Positions 17,065 through 27,957 of a stretch of DNA of 64,000 nucleotides are shown piece by piece. The notes beneath the pieces were generated by a model. That model was not told the origin of the DNA and searched no databases. It saw only the letters and a program-made list of their open reading frames with translations. The DNA comes from Actinomycetales bacterium (GTDB lineage Bacteria; Actinomycetota; Actinomycetes; Actinomycetales; Dermatophilaceae): the NCBI GenBank assembly GCA_002748155.1, contig PDRO01000003.1, forward strand, positions 124,001 to 188,000, in the 5' to 3' direction. How positions within the stretch are numbered: the first letter of the stretch is position 1; every line of letters begins with the position of its first letter. The translations under genes were made by a program, and so were the position numbers.

Positions 17065-17475
17065 ATGAGTGATGACTTCCGGATCGAAGTGTTGGCCGAG
17101 CAGGAGTGTTGGGAGATCCTGGACCGGGAGCGGTTCGGGCGACTGGCGCTGTCGGTGGCCGGCGAGCCGGACATCTACCCGGTCAACTTCTTGGTTGACG
17201 ACGGCAAGCTCCTGATGCGCACCGGTGCCGGCAGCAAGCTGACCCAGTTGGTCATCAACTCAGCCGTCGCGGTGGAGTGTGACGGTCGCAGCGACGAGGT
17301 CGCCTGGTCGGTGGTGCTCAAGGGAGTGGCTCGGATGGTCGAGAGCTTCTCCGAGATCTACGAAGACGACGAGAAGCACCTCGAGACGTGGCTGCCCACC
17401 CACAAGCCGGTCTACGTCGAGATCTCTCCGACCCGGCTCACGGGTCGGCGTTTCCTGCGCGGCTCAGCGGCATAA
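17065..17475 (+). CDS. Pyridoxamine 5'-phosphate oxidase-like flavin/F420-binding protein
   Basis: The 136-residue protein is a split-barrel fold member of the PPOX-like superfamily that binds FMN or F420. Typical text is ECWEILDRERFGRLAL, DIYPVNFLVDDGKLLMRT and WSVVLKGVARMV. Its length and C-terminus (VEISPTRLTGRRF) fit the small actinobacterial group whose substrates are mostly undefined. The second ATG is chosen because a TAGGAT box ends exactly 6 nt before it. It converges on the metallopeptidase gene with 13 nt between stops. Confidence 0.88.
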   Translation: MSDDFRIEVLAEQECWEILDRERFGRLALSVAGEPDIYPVNFLVDDGKLLMRTGAGSKLTQLVINSAVAVECDGRSDEVAWSVVLKGVARMVESFSEIYEDDEKHLETWLPTHKPVYVEISPTRLTGRRFLRGSAA

Positions 17476-17488
17476 GCAGCCGCCCCCG

Positions 17489-18442
17489 TCATTCCACCCG
17501 GTCCACTGCGAACGTGTTGCACTTGTTCATGTCGCCGCTCTGGTAGCCATCGAGGAACCACTGTTGACGGGCGGCGGCTGATCCGTGGGTCCAGCTCTCC
17601 GGGGTAACGCGGCCCTGCGCAGCCTTCTGGATCCGGTCGTCCCCGACGGCCGCCGCGGCGGACAGTGCCGAGTCGATGTCTTCTGGGGTGATCGCCTGCA
17701 AGAACGGCGTGCCGTTGGCGTCAGTGGTCTCGGTGGCGTGCTTGACCCAGGTGCCGGCTAGGCAGTCGGCCATCAGCTCGATCCGCACCGCACCGGACTG
17801 GGGACCCTGCGGATCCTGCTGTGCCCGGCCGAGCAGACCCAGCACGTTCTGGATGTGGTGGCCGTATTCGTGGGCGATGACGTATTCCTTGGCCAGTTGA
17901 CCACCATCCGCTCCGAACCGGCGTGAAAGCTCATCGAAGAACGACGCATCGATGTAGACCTTCTCGTCGAGTGGACAGTAAAAGGGCCCGACCTGGTTCG
18001 AGGCGGTTCCGCACCCGGATTCGGTGGTGCCGGAATAGATGACCGTCTTGGCGGGTGGGTATTGCTTGCCGTATCGGTGTAACGTCGTCGCCCAGTAATC
18101 CTGGACAGTGTTGACCGTGGCGATGATGAGACACTCGTCACTGCGGTTGGCATCGCTGCCGGTCTTGCACTCGGCGAACGCCGCGTCGGTCTGGGTGCCC
18201 GCGACGCCGACCTGACTGGGATCCAGCGGGCTGCCCTGGCCGCCGGTACCGAGGTCGGGCAGCTGGTCGTTCTGCCCGAGAGAACCCCCACCGAAGATGA
18301 GCACGATCACCAGCAGGATCAGGCCACCGATCCCGCCACCGACCTGGATGCGGCCGGGCCGCGTTCCTCGGCCCATCGCGCGACCGCGCCGGCCGGCTTC
18401 GACCTGCGAAGTGTCGAGGCGGACGTTGTCGTTGAAAGTCAT
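17489..18442 (-). CDS. YpfJ-type neutral zinc metallopeptidase, membrane anchored
   Basis: This 317-residue protein has a cytoplasmic N-terminus of about 50 residues rich in Arg and Gly, one membrane segment (GLILLVIVLIFGG) and an outside catalytic domain. The zinc motif HEYGHHIQ and the following helix (NVLGLLGRAQQ) are clear, with MADCLAGTW supplying the likely third ligand region. Cysteines in the catalytic part (CKTGSD, CGTAS, CPLDE) could form disulfides. The family is widespread and its substrate is unknown. A GGAGAGG ribosome site precedes the ATG. Confidence 0.92.
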   Translation of the reverse strand: MTFNDNVRLDTSQVEAGRRGRAMGRGTRPGRIQVGGGIGGLILLVIVLIFGGGSLGQNDQLPDLGTGGQGSPLDPSQVGVAGTQTDAAFAECKTGSDANRSDECLIIATVNTVQDYWATTLHRYGKQYPPAKTVIYSGTTESGCGTASNQVGPFYCPLDEKVYIDASFFDELSRRFGADGGQLAKEYVIAHEYGHHIQNVLGLLGRAQQDPQGPQSGAVRIELMADCLAGTWVKHATETTDANGTPFLQAITPEDIDSALSAAAAVGDDRIQKAAQGRVTPESWTHGSAAARQQWFLDGYQSGDMNKCNTFAVDRVE

Positions 18443-18658
18443 CTGCCTCTCCGGCTCCCCTCATCACACGGGACGAATTCCACCGCACCTGACACACTAG
18501 CCGCCGATCGGGCCGGATCCTGGTTGGCTTCGCCGACCGGATCCGGCCTGGCACAATAAGAGACCGGCCCGGGATTGCCCGGACCGTTCCGCACCCGCGT
18601 GGTCCAGCCCCCTCTGGTCCACATCCGTCCCGGCGCACGGCGCCCGGAGAGGTCCGCC

Positions 18659-20257
<1,599 letters not shown>

Positions 20258-20380
20258 CCGGCCCCTCTGATCGAGCCGCGAGAAAGCGCTTGCCTGGTCA
20301 TAAATCCCGTGACCGGCCAGCACCCGGGGTTGACTCGCCGCACTGGTGTGCAGTCTTGCGCAACGACTGCGGCGGTGGGC

Positions 20381-20386
20381 CATAGT
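20381..20386 (+). promoter_or_regulatory. Predicted -10 box, leaderless mtnA
   Basis: CATAGT ends 6 nt before the ATG at 20393. The upstream gap 20258-20380 shows no other feature. Confidence 0.45.
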
Positions 20387-20392
20387 GGTCGG

Positions 20393-21436
20393 ATGAGCCA
20401 GGTTGACGGCGCCGAACGGGTGCGACCCATCGACTGGGAGCGGACACCGGCCGGCCCCGGCTGCATCCGGGTGCTCGACCAGACGTTGCTGCCTGGGCAG
20501 GAGCACTACCTGCGGATCGACTCGGTGGATGAGCTCATCGAGGCGATCCAGCGCCTGGCGGTGCGGGGTGCCCCGGCGCTCGGGGTGGCCGGGGCGATGG
20601 GTGTCGCCCTGGCGGCCGAGCGTCTCGACCCGCCGGCCGCCCGGGCGGCGGCCGGACGGCTCCGAGCTGCCCGGCCGACCGCAGTGAACCTGTCCCGCGG
20701 TGTCGATCTGGCCCTGGCCGCACTCGCCGACGGCCCGCAGGCCGTGGTGCAGGCCGCCCTACAGCTGCGGGACGACGAGCTGGCCGCCTCGGACGCGATG
20801 GCCCGGCGTGGCGCCGACGAGCTCTATCGCCGAGCCCAGCCCGGTGACCGGGCCGGTTATCGACTGCTCACCATCTGCAATACGGGCGCGCTGGCCACCG
20901 TCGAGCGTGGCACCGCCCTGGCCGCCATCGAGCAGGTCTGGCTGGACGGGCAGCTGACCCGGGTGATCGCCTGCGAGACCCGGCCACTGTTGCAGGGGGC
21001 CCGGCTCACCGCCTGGGAGCTGACCCGGCTCGGCGTCCCGTTCGACCTGGCTGTCGACGGCGCGGCACCGTCGTTGGTGCGCCGTGGCATGGTCGACGCG
21101 ATCATGGTCGGCGCCGACCGGGTGGCGGCCAACGGCGACATCGTGAACAAGGTCGGTACTTTCTCGCTGGCCTTGGCCGCTCGACATGCCGGCATCCCGT
21201 TTGTCGTCGTCGCCCCGGAGTCGACCGTCGACCCGGCCACCCAGACCGGTGACGACATCGAGATCGAGGATCGCGGTCCCGGCGAAGTCGTGGCCTTCCA
21301 CGGCATACCGATTGCACCAGCAGGGGCGTCCGCGATCAACCCGGCGTTCGATGCCACACCCGCCGAGCTGATCAGCGCGATCGTCACCGACGCCCGGGTC
21401 ATCGACACCTCTCGGGGGCAGCGGGCCAATGGCTGA
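20393..21436 (+). CDS. mtnA: S-methyl-5-thioribose-1-phosphate isomerase
   Basis: MtnA converts methylthioribose 1-phosphate to methylthioribulose 1-phosphate in salvage of methylthioadenosine. The 347-residue protein shows the family core: LAVRGAPALGVAGAMGVALA, LTICNTGALAT with the catalytic Cys, VIACETRPLLQGARLTAWEL, DAIMVGADRVAANGDIVNK (catalytic Asp) and KVGTFSLALAARHAGIPF. It overlaps the next gene, a class II aldolase, by 8 nt, so the two act together. The octamer at 21301 is read Gly-Ile-Pro with the rare Ile codon ATA. Confidence 0.95.
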   Translation: MSQVDGAERVRPIDWERTPAGPGCIRVLDQTLLPGQEHYLRIDSVDELIEAIQRLAVRGAPALGVAGAMGVALAAERLDPPAARAAAGRLRAARPTAVNLSRGVDLALAALADGPQAVVQAALQLRDDELAASDAMARRGADELYRRAQPGDRAGYRLLTICNTGALATVERGTALAAIEQVWLDGQLTRVIACETRPLLQGARLTAWELTRLGVPFDLAVDGAAPSLVRRGMVDAIMVGADRVAANGDIVNKVGTFSLALAARHAGIPFVVVAPESTVDPATQTGDDIEIEDRGPGEVVAFHGIPIAPAGASAINPAFDATPAELISAIVTDARVIDTSRGQRANG

Positions 21437-22205
21437 GCACCGGCGCCGGCGGGACCACGATGCGAAGGGGCAAGCCCCACCGGATCGCAGTCGTGGGCCG
21501 AACAACGGCGATGAGTCCAGCGGCAACCGTGGGCCGCGCGATGACCGCGACCCCACCGCGAGCGCCGGACAACTCGGTGCCGAGTGGCGGGAGGCAGTCG
21601 AGGGCATGGCCCGGGTCGGACGGTATGCGGTGACGCAGCGGCTCGTGGTGGCCAGTGGCGGCAATCTCTCGGTCCGGGGCCGCGACCGGGGACGGTTCCT
21701 CATCACCGGGCGGGGGACCTTTCTCGACCGGCTCGGCGGATCGTCGTTCAGTGAGCTCACCATCGCCGGCCAGGTGCTCGCCGGGCCGGCACCGTCGACC
21801 GAGTGGCGCTTGCACGCGCGCACCTATGAGCGCCGGCCCGACATTGGTGCGATCGTGCACCTGCACCCGGCATACACGGTGTTGCTCGATGCCATCGGGC
21901 GACCGCTGCGGTTGCTCACCCTCGACCATGTCGCGTACGTCGGCGAGGTGGCACGGATCCCGTTCCTGCCCAACGGATCCGACGATCTGGCCGACGCGGC
22001 TGCCGCAGCAGCCGTGGGTTGCGACTGTGTCGTGCTCGCCCACCACGGTTGTTCCGCGCTCGGGGCCACGCTCGAGGCGGCCTTCCGGGTAGCGGTGAAC
22101 CTGGAGAGCGCAGCCGAAGCGACCTATCGGATGCTGCAACTCGGCGACACCGATACGGAGTTCCCCCGGCATCTGCGCGCGGACGCGATCCATCCAGACC
22201 GCTGA
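21429..22205 (+). CDS. Class II aldolase/adducin family protein acting with MtnA
   Basis: The 258-residue protein has a disordered charged leader of about 45 residues and then a class II aldolase domain. Visible are VVASGGNLSVRG, the phosphate-site region LITGRGTF, the first zinc His pair IVHLHPAY and the second His pair VVLAHHGCSALG. It could be methylthioribulose-phosphate dehydratase (MtnB) or an aldolase that splits methylthioribulose phosphate to DHAP and an aldehyde, as in the DHAP shunt. The 8-nt overlap with mtnA makes a methylthio-sugar substrate likely. The choice between the two reactions is open. Confidence 0.85.
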   Translation: MAEHRRRRDHDAKGQAPPDRSRGPNNGDESSGNRGPRDDRDPTASAGQLGAEWREAVEGMARVGRYAVTQRLVVASGGNLSVRGRDRGRFLITGRGTFLDRLGGSSFSELTIAGQVLAGPAPSTEWRLHARTYERRPDIGAIVHLHPAYTVLLDAIGRPLRLLTLDHVAYVGEVARIPFLPNGSDDLADAAAAAAVGCDCVVLAHHGCSALGATLEAAFRVAVNLESAAEATYRMLQLGDTDTEFPRHLRADAIHPDR

Positions 22206-22341
22206 CCGGGCAGGCGACGGCCCAGTGGCTCTTCTGCCCGACCGGGTCGGCAGCCGGACGAGCCCGATCCTTGCCGGACATCTTGCGGACAGCCAAGCAG
22301 GGTATGCCGCGGCACCGGCAGCGTCCCGGCAGCGGTGTCGG

Positions 22342-23733
22342 TCAGTTGCCGGGGATCTGCGGCAGATGCGTCAGCGCTTCGGCGACCGCGTCGCGGATGT
22401 CGGCCTCGTCGTAAGAGTGGTCACTCATCGTGCCGTCCAGGTAGGCACCGTAGGCCGGCAGGTCGAGATGTCCATGCCCGCACAACACGGTGAGGATGAC
22501 CTTCTCCTCACCGGTCTCCTTGCACCGCCGGGCCTCGGCGATCGTCTCGGCGAGGGCATGCGTCGGCTCCGGTGCCGGGACGATGCCCTCCGTGCGGGCG
22601 AAGAGCACACCGGCCGCGAAGCACTCTTTCTGCTTCATGGCGACCGCCTCGATGAGCCCTTCCTCGTAGATGTGCGAAATCAGCGGACTCATGCCGTGAT
22701 AGCGCAACCCGCCGGCGTGGATCGGGTCCGGGATGAAATCGTGCCCGAGGGTGTGCATCTTCATCAGCGGGGTCATACCGGCCGTGTCACCGAAGTCGTA
22801 GGCATACGTGCCGTGGGTCAACGACGGACAGGAAGCCGGCTCGACCGCCCGGATCACCGGCGACATCCGGCCGGCCAGCTTCTCACGCAGGAACGAGAAC
22901 GCCAGGCCACCGAAGTTCGACCCGCCACCGGTGCAGGCGACGATGACATCGGGGGTTTCGCCGACCTTCTCCAACTGACGAAGCGCTTCCTCACCGATGA
23001 TCGTCTGGTGCAACAACACGTGGTTGAGCACTGAGCCCAGCGCGTAGTTCGTCGTCGGGGACTGGGCTGCCACCTCCACGGCCTCGGAGATCGCGATGCC
23101 CAACGATCCCGGCGAGTCGGGGTGTTCGGCGAGGATGGCCCGGCCGGCCTCAGTCAGCTCGGACGGTGACGGGTGCACCGTGCCGCCGAAGGTCTCGATC
23201 AGCAACCGCCGGTAGGGCTTGGAGTCGTACGAGGCGCGCACTTGCCAGATCTCGCACTCAAGACCGTATTGCGAGCAAGCAAAGGCCAGCGCCGCACCCC
23301 ACTGCCCCGCACCGGTCTCGGTGGTGAGCTTCTGCACCCCCGCCTTCGCGTTGTAGAAGGCCTGCGGCACCGACGTGTTCGGCTTGTGGGAACCAGCCGG
23401 CGAGACACCTTCGTACTTGTAGTAGATCCTTGCCGGCGTATCCAGGGCGGCCTCGAGACGGCGCGCCCGATAGAGCGGTGCGGGCCGCCACAGCCGGTAG
23501 ACGTCGAGCACTTCGTCCGGGATCGGGATGAACTGCTCGGCGCTCATCTCCTGACCGATCAACTCCATCGGAAAGAGCGCCGCGAGATCGTCCGGACCGA
23601 CCGGTGCACCGGTGGCCGGGTGCAGGTAGGGCGGCGGCGGAGTGGGCAGGTCGGCGAGGACGTTGTACCAACGTGTCGGCATCTCGCTCTCGTCGAGCAG
23701 AACCTTCTGTTGCTTCCCACCGTCTCCGGCCAT
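22342..23733 (-). CDS. TrpB-like (TrpB2) pyridoxal phosphate enzyme
   Basis: The 463-residue protein is of the TrpB2 type, a tryptophan synthase beta homologue often found without TrpA. The cofactor Lys lies in [16 protein letters not shown], the glycine-rich phosphate loop in [14 protein letters not shown], and the C-terminus has the TrpB2 pattern. The length exceeds typical TrpB1 (about 400) as expected of TrpB2. ATG 23733 is chosen because AAGGAG lies 9 nt upstream; a start at 23775 would add 14 residues. No other trp gene is nearby. It may make tryptophan from indole or act on another indole or amino-acid substrate. Confidence 0.9.
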   Translation of the reverse strand: MAGDGGKQQKVLLDESEMPTRWYNVLADLPTPPPPYLHPATGAPVGPDDLAALFPMELIGQEMSAEQFIPIPDEVLDVYRLWRPAPLYRARRLEAALDTPARIYYKYEGVSPAGSHKPNTSVPQAFYNAKAGVQKLTTETGAGQWGAALAFACSQYGLECEIWQVRASYDSKPYRRLLIETFGGTVHPSPSELTEAGRAILAEHPDSPGSLGIAISEAVEVAAQSPTTNYALGSVLNHVLLHQTIIGEEALRQLEKVGETPDVIVACTGGGSNFGGLAFSFLREKLAGRMSPVIRAVEPASCPSLTHGTYAYDFGDTAGMTPLMKMHTLGHDFIPDPIHAGGLRYHGMSPLISHIYEEGLIEAVAMKQKECFAAGVLFARTEGIVPAPEPTHALAETIAEARRCKETGEEKVILTVLCGHGHLDLPAYGAYLDGTMSDHSYDEADIRDAVAEALTHLPQIPGN

Positions 23734-23840
23734 TGTCGCCGTCTCCTTCGTGTCGTCGCGCGGTCTCGCCCCCATCCTCGCGGGTCCCGGGGCTGTCGGC
23801 CAAGCGGGGCTGAGCGGACGCGGTCGACCGGACCCGGGGT

Positions 23841-23846
23841 TACCCT
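23841..23846 (+). promoter_or_regulatory. Predicted -10 box, leaderless enoyl-CoA hydratase gene
   Basis: TACCCT ends 6 nt before the GTG at 23853. Confidence 0.45.
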
Positions 23847-23852
23847 GCCAGG

Positions 23853-24674
23853 GTGACTCATCTACCGCATCCGGGACTGCGCGTCGAGCACGCCGGGCCC
23901 GTGCTCACCGTGACCCTGTGCAATCCCGATCGACTCAACGTCCAGGCTCCGACGATGTGGTCGGCCTTTGCCGAGCTGGGTGATTCGCTCCCGGAGCAGG
24001 TCCGGGTCGTGGTCTTCCGCGCCGAGGGGCCGTCCTTCTCCGCCGGGTTGGACCGTGGGATGTTCACGTCACCGCCGAGCGTGCCGGGAGAGCCGGACCT
24101 GCTGGGGGCTGCCGCCCGCGGGCCCGCCGACGTCGCCGAGCTCATCGCCGGACTCCAGGAGGGGTTCGCGGTGTGGCGCCGGGTGTCACCGATTGTCGTC
24201 GCTGCCGTCCAGGGCCATGCCATCGGGGCCGGGATGCAGCTCGCGCTGGCTGCCGACCTACGGATCGTGGCCACCGACGTCCAACTCGCCTTGCGAGAAG
24301 TGTCCTTGGGGATCGTGCCCGATCTCGGTGGGACAGCCATCCTCACGCCACTGGTCGGATACAGCCGGGCCCTGGAGATCTGCGCCACCGGGCGGTTCGT
24401 CGGCGCCGAGGAAGCGGTCCGGATCGGTCTGGCCAACCTCGCTGTGCCCCTCGACGAGCTGGTCCCGGCCACCGATGACCTCGTCCAGGCGCTGCTCGCC
24501 ACTCCGGCAGCCACTCTGCGAGCCCTCAAGCCGCTCCTCGTGCAAGCCACCTCGGCCGGATATGCCGATCAGCTGCGGAACGAACGCGAAGCCCAGGGCC
24601 CGCTGCTGCACGGTCTGTCAGCTTTCGCAGCTGCCTCCCGCGCCAGCGGGTCGGAAGGATCCTCTGCTCAGTGA
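23853..24674 (+). CDS. Enoyl-CoA hydratase/isomerase family protein
   Basis: The 273-residue crotonase-fold protein contains the CoA-binding and oxyanion-hole stretches [10 protein letters not shown] and [24 protein letters not shown]. The later stretch [21 protein letters not shown] carries the region of the second catalytic Glu; here Asp stands in PDLGG, as in many crotonases of mixed function. It could act in beta-oxidation or a degradation pathway; the substrate is not evident. Its stop overlaps the next GTG by 4 nt, so it is co-translated with the ABC exporter. Confidence 0.9.
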   Translation: MTHLPHPGLRVEHAGPVLTVTLCNPDRLNVQAPTMWSAFAELGDSLPEQVRVVVFRAEGPSFSAGLDRGMFTSPPSVPGEPDLLGAAARGPADVAELIAGLQEGFAVWRRVSPIVVAAVQGHAIGAGMQLALAADLRIVATDVQLALREVSLGIVPDLGGTAILTPLVGYSRALEICATGRFVGAEEAVRIGLANLAVPLDELVPATDDLVQALLATPAATLRALKPLLVQATSAGYADQLRNEREAQGPLLHGLSAFAAASRASGSEGSSAQ

Positions 24675-26554
24675 GCCAGACGCCGTTCACGATGATGCGG
24701 CGCTTCGCCCGGGACCGATCGGTGCTCCAGGCCGAGCTCGCCCCTGGCACCTCCCGCCGGGTGTTGGCCTATGCCCGGCCGTATACCCGCTGGATCGTCG
24801 TCTTCTTGGCTCTGGTCGTCATGGAAGCCATGATCGTCGTCGCCGTGCCGCTGCTGCTCCGGGAGATCGTCGACGCCGGGGTGGTGCCCGGCGATTCGGC
24901 CGTAGTGATCGGGCTCGCGTTCGTCGTCGCCGGCCTGGCGGTGCTCGATGCGGTGGTCGGGGTTGCCCGGCGCTGGTACTCCACCCGGATCGGCGAGAGT
25001 CTCACCTTCGACCTGCGCACTCAGGTCTTCGGACACGTGTTGCGTCAACCGGTCGCTTTCTTCACCCGCGCCCAGACCGGCTCACTGGTCAGTCGGCTCA
25101 ATTCCGACATCATCGGCGCCCAGCAGGCTTTGACGACGGTGCTGTCCTCGTTCGTCAACAGTTTCGTGTCGCTCATGCTCATCATCGGCGCGATGCTCGC
25201 CCTGTCGTGGCAGCTCACGATCGGTGCGTTGCTGCTCGTGCCGGTCTTCCTCGTGCTGGCCAAGGTCACCGGCCGCCGCTTGGCCGTGCTCACCGCCACC
25301 CAGATGGCTGCCAATGCCGAGTTGCAGTCCCGGATGACCGAACGGTTCAACGTCGCCGGGGCCTTGCTGGTCAAACTCTTCGGCACGCCCGATCGCGAGC
25401 AGAGTGAGTATGCCGAACGCGCCGGGGTCGTGCGGGACACGGCGATGAAGATCGCGATGAACCGCGCGATCTTCATCACGGCCCTTGCCCTGGTCGCGGC
25501 CTTGGCCACGGCGATGGTCTACGGATTCGGGGGTCTCATGGCCCTCGACGGCACCCTGACCATCGGCACCCTGCTTGCCTTGGCTGCTCTGCTGGCCCGG
25601 CTCTACGGGCCGTTGACCTCCCTGTCCAACGTGCGGATCGACGTGATGACCGCACTGGTCTCGTTCGACCGGGTCTTCGAAGTCCTGGATCTGCAACCGC
25701 TGGTGGCCGAGGCCGACCACCCGGTGCACGTGCCCGACGGACCGGTGCAGATCGACTTCGAGGCTGTCGGGTTCGCCTATCCGAGCGCTGACGAGGTGTC
25801 GTTGCGTTCCCTCGAGGCCACGACCAGCGGAGACCGTGCCGGAGGAGCCGAGGTGCTGCGCGACGTGACCTTCACCGCACACCCGGGACAGTTGGTCGCC
25901 CTGGTCGGCCCGAGCGGCGCCGGCAAGACGACGGTCACTGCACTCGTGGCCCGCCTCTACGACCCGACGTCCGGTGTCGTGCGGATCGGCGGGGTCGACC
26001 TGCGAGAGGCGAGCCTCGACTCGTTGCACTCGGTCGTCGGGATGGTCACTCAGGAGGCGCACCTATTCCACGACACCATCCGTGGCAACCTGGCCTATGC
26101 CAAACCGGATGCCTCCGAAGGCGAGATGCGTCAAGCGCTGGCTGCTGCGCAAGTGCTCACCCTGGTCGAAGCCCTGCCTGCCGGGCTGGACACGGTCGTC
26201 GGGGATCGGGGGCATCGGCTCTCCGGTGGCGAGAAGCAGCGTTTGGCGATCGCCCGGCTCTTGCTCAAGGAACCGCAGGTGGTCGTGCTGGACGAGGCGA
26301 CCGCCCATCTGGACAGTGAGTCCGAGGTGGCGGTGCAACGGGCCCTCGACGCGGCTCTGGACGGGCGGACGGCGGTGGTCATCGCCCACCGGCTCTCGAC
26401 CGTGCGCGGGGCCGACCAGATCCTCGTCGTCGACGGGGGCCGGATCGTCGATCGGGGCCGGCATGCCGAGCTGCTCGGCCGGGGCGGGCTGTATGCCGAT
26501 CTCTACCGCACCCAGTACTTCGAGGACCAGGCTGCGGGGGAGCCACCGGACTGA
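24671..26554 (+). CDS. ABC exporter, fused membrane and ATPase domains
   Basis: The 627-residue half-transporter has a six-helix membrane domain (about residues 30-320) and a C-terminal ABC domain. Typical coupling-region text is [17 protein letters not shown] near residue 135. The ATPase shows Walker A ([12 protein letters not shown]), a Q-loop ([11 protein letters not shown]), the signature [14 protein letters not shown], Walker B ([12 protein letters not shown]) and the switch His ([10 protein letters not shown]). It would work as a homodimer. The substrate is unknown; lipid or drug export is the usual family role. Confidence 0.94.
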   Translation: MSQTPFTMMRRFARDRSVLQAELAPGTSRRVLAYARPYTRWIVVFLALVVMEAMIVVAVPLLLREIVDAGVVPGDSAVVIGLAFVVAGLAVLDAVVGVARRWYSTRIGESLTFDLRTQVFGHVLRQPVAFFTRAQTGSLVSRLNSDIIGAQQALTTVLSSFVNSFVSLMLIIGAMLALSWQLTIGALLLVPVFLVLAKVTGRRLAVLTATQMAANAELQSRMTERFNVAGALLVKLFGTPDREQSEYAERAGVVRDTAMKIAMNRAIFITALALVAALATAMVYGFGGLMALDGTLTIGTLLALAALLARLYGPLTSLSNVRIDVMTALVSFDRVFEVLDLQPLVAEADHPVHVPDGPVQIDFEAVGFAYPSADEVSLRSLEATTSGDRAGGAEVLRDVTFTAHPGQLVALVGPSGAGKTTVTALVARLYDPTSGVVRIGGVDLREASLDSLHSVVGMVTQEAHLFHDTIRGNLAYAKPDASEGEMRQALAAAQVLTLVEALPAGLDTVVGDRGHRLSGGEKQRLAIARLLLKEPQVVVLDEATAHLDSESEVAVQRALDAALDGRTAVVIAHRLSTVRGADQILVVDGGRIVDRGRHAELLGRGGLYADLYRTQYFEDQAAGEPPD

Positions 26555-26597
26555 CCCGACGGACTGACCCGCGGACCGGGTGGCGTCGTCGCGGGTC

Positions 26598-27401
26598 TCA
26601 GCCGTCTTCCTCGTCCCAGATGCGCACTTTCTTCGGTTTCGGTGGGCGGTCCCGACGGGTGGCCTTGCCGGTCTGGGCGGGCCCGGGTCGAGACCGGTAG
26701 AGATAGACGACCAGGGCGATCCCGAGCCCAGCGGTGAGCCACCATTGCAGGGCGTAGGCGAAGTGTGGCCCCCGGTCGAGCGGCGGCGGTTCCAGCGGGG
26801 TGGGGCGCTCGGGGGTGCCGCCACCCGGCACCTGTTCCTGCTCGAGCACGAGGTATGCCGCGTAGAGGCTTTCGTCCACCTGGGCCTGGGCAGCGTCGAT
26901 GTCGACACTGCCGAGCTGTCCGGCGGGAAGCCCTCCGGTGCGCTCCGGCTCGCCGGGTTTGAGCCAGCCCACGACAGTGACTTCACCGGTGGGTGCTGCC
27001 GGTGGCGTCGGGAGGTCGTCGGCGCTTGCCGAGGCCGGCAGCCAGCCGCGGTCCACGAGCAGGGTCGCACCGCCGTCGACGTCCAACGGCACGAGGATCT
27101 CGAAACCCAATACCCCGTCGAGGGTGCGGGCACGGACGTGAAACGTGGTGGCGGCATACTCGCCGGTCGTCGTGACCCGGGTCCAGACCTCGTCCTCGGC
27201 GAGGTGGCTCGACGTCGCGGGCAGGACTGAGGTCAGCGGGACCGGATCGTGGTGGTAGTTGGCTTCGATGGCGTTGGCTCGGGCGTCCTTGTCCTCGTAG
27301 CGTGACCATTGCCAGGTGCCTAGCCAGTAGCACGCCACGCCGAAGACGACGGCGAAGGCGACCGCCCCGAGGATTCGTCGGGACAGCAGGGGCGAGGTCA
27401 C
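26598..27401 (-). CDS. SURF1-family cytochrome oxidase assembly protein
   Basis: SURF1 proteins help insert heme A into cytochrome oxidase. The 267-residue protein has a hydrophobic segment near the N-terminus (ILGAVAFAVVFGVACYWLGTWQW), the family motif just after it (SRYEDKDARA), the central FEILVPLDVDGGATLLVDRGW, and a second membrane segment near the C-terminus (WWLTAGLGIALVVYLY). The GTG at 27401 has a TAGCGT box 6 nt upstream. It fits with ctaA at the left end of the window. Confidence 0.93.
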   Translation of the reverse strand: MTSPLLSRRILGAVAFAVVFGVACYWLGTWQWSRYEDKDARANAIEANYHHDPVPLTSVLPATSSHLAEDEVWTRVTTTGEYAATTFHVRARTLDGVLGFEILVPLDVDGGATLLVDRGWLPASASADDLPTPPAAPTGEVTVVGWLKPGEPERTGGLPAGQLGSVDIDAAQAQVDESLYAAYLVLEQEQVPGGGTPERPTPLEPPPLDRGPHFAYALQWWLTAGLGIALVVYLYRSRPGPAQTGKATRRDRPPKPKKVRIWDEEDG

Positions 27402-27533
27402 CCGCTCACGCTACCTGGGCCGACCCGCCGGCGAGTAACCGTTGTGCCGTGTGGGTTTCGCCGCCCATCGAGGGCAGGAGCTGTCGGCGACCGCTGGTGG
27501 CGCGGGATCCGGTCAGGTGCGGGAGCGGGAGCT

Positions 27534-27872
27534 TCAGGGATGCTGCGGGTGGTGGATGGCGCCGGGGTGCGATCCAGCGGCCAGACCGTTCTCGGCATAC
27601 TTGTCGGCGCCGGTGATCCGGCTACCCCAGCGGGGTCCCACGGCATTGGCCAGCACGACCGCGACGTAGGGCAGACCGACCGCCCCGAGGACGAAGAGCC
27701 AGCGGAGCCAGCCGTCCACGACGACCGCCAGGATGAAGCATGCGGTGCGCACCGCCATCGTGATCAGGTATCGGCGGATCCGCATGTCGGTGTCCTCGGC
27801 CAGCGACATGGGCGCGCTCGTGACCCGATGCACGACGACCAGCTTCTTGCGTCGTCTCGGTCTCAGCGGCAT
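27534..27872 (-). CDS. DUF3099-family membrane protein
   Basis: The 112-residue protein has a basic N-terminus, VHRVTSAPMSLAEDTDMRIRRY, and two hydrophobic segments (about residues 36-52 and 58-76), the pattern of the actinobacterial DUF3099 family. The C-terminus is soluble and ends His/Pro-rich. A TATCGT box ends 7 nt before the ATG at 27872. It lies between SURF1 and serB on the same strand. Function is unknown. Confidence 0.85.
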   Translation of the reverse strand: MPLRPRRRKKLVVVHRVTSAPMSLAEDTDMRIRRYLITMAVRTACFILAVVVDGWLRWLFVLGAVGLPYVAVVLANAVGPRWGSRITGADKYAENGLAAGSHPGAIHHPQHP

Positions 27873-27957
27873 GTTTCCAACGATACGTCTCGTGTCCGGC
27901 TCGGGCTACGCTGCGCGGGCGGCTGATGGTCCCGGGCCAGCTGACCGCCCCGTCGTG

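Noticed and set aside
22310..22340. A terminator hairpin after the TrpB2 gene
   Set aside because: An 8-bp stem with one G-T pair and a 15-nt loop is possible, but similar weak G+C stems occur by chance throughout the window.
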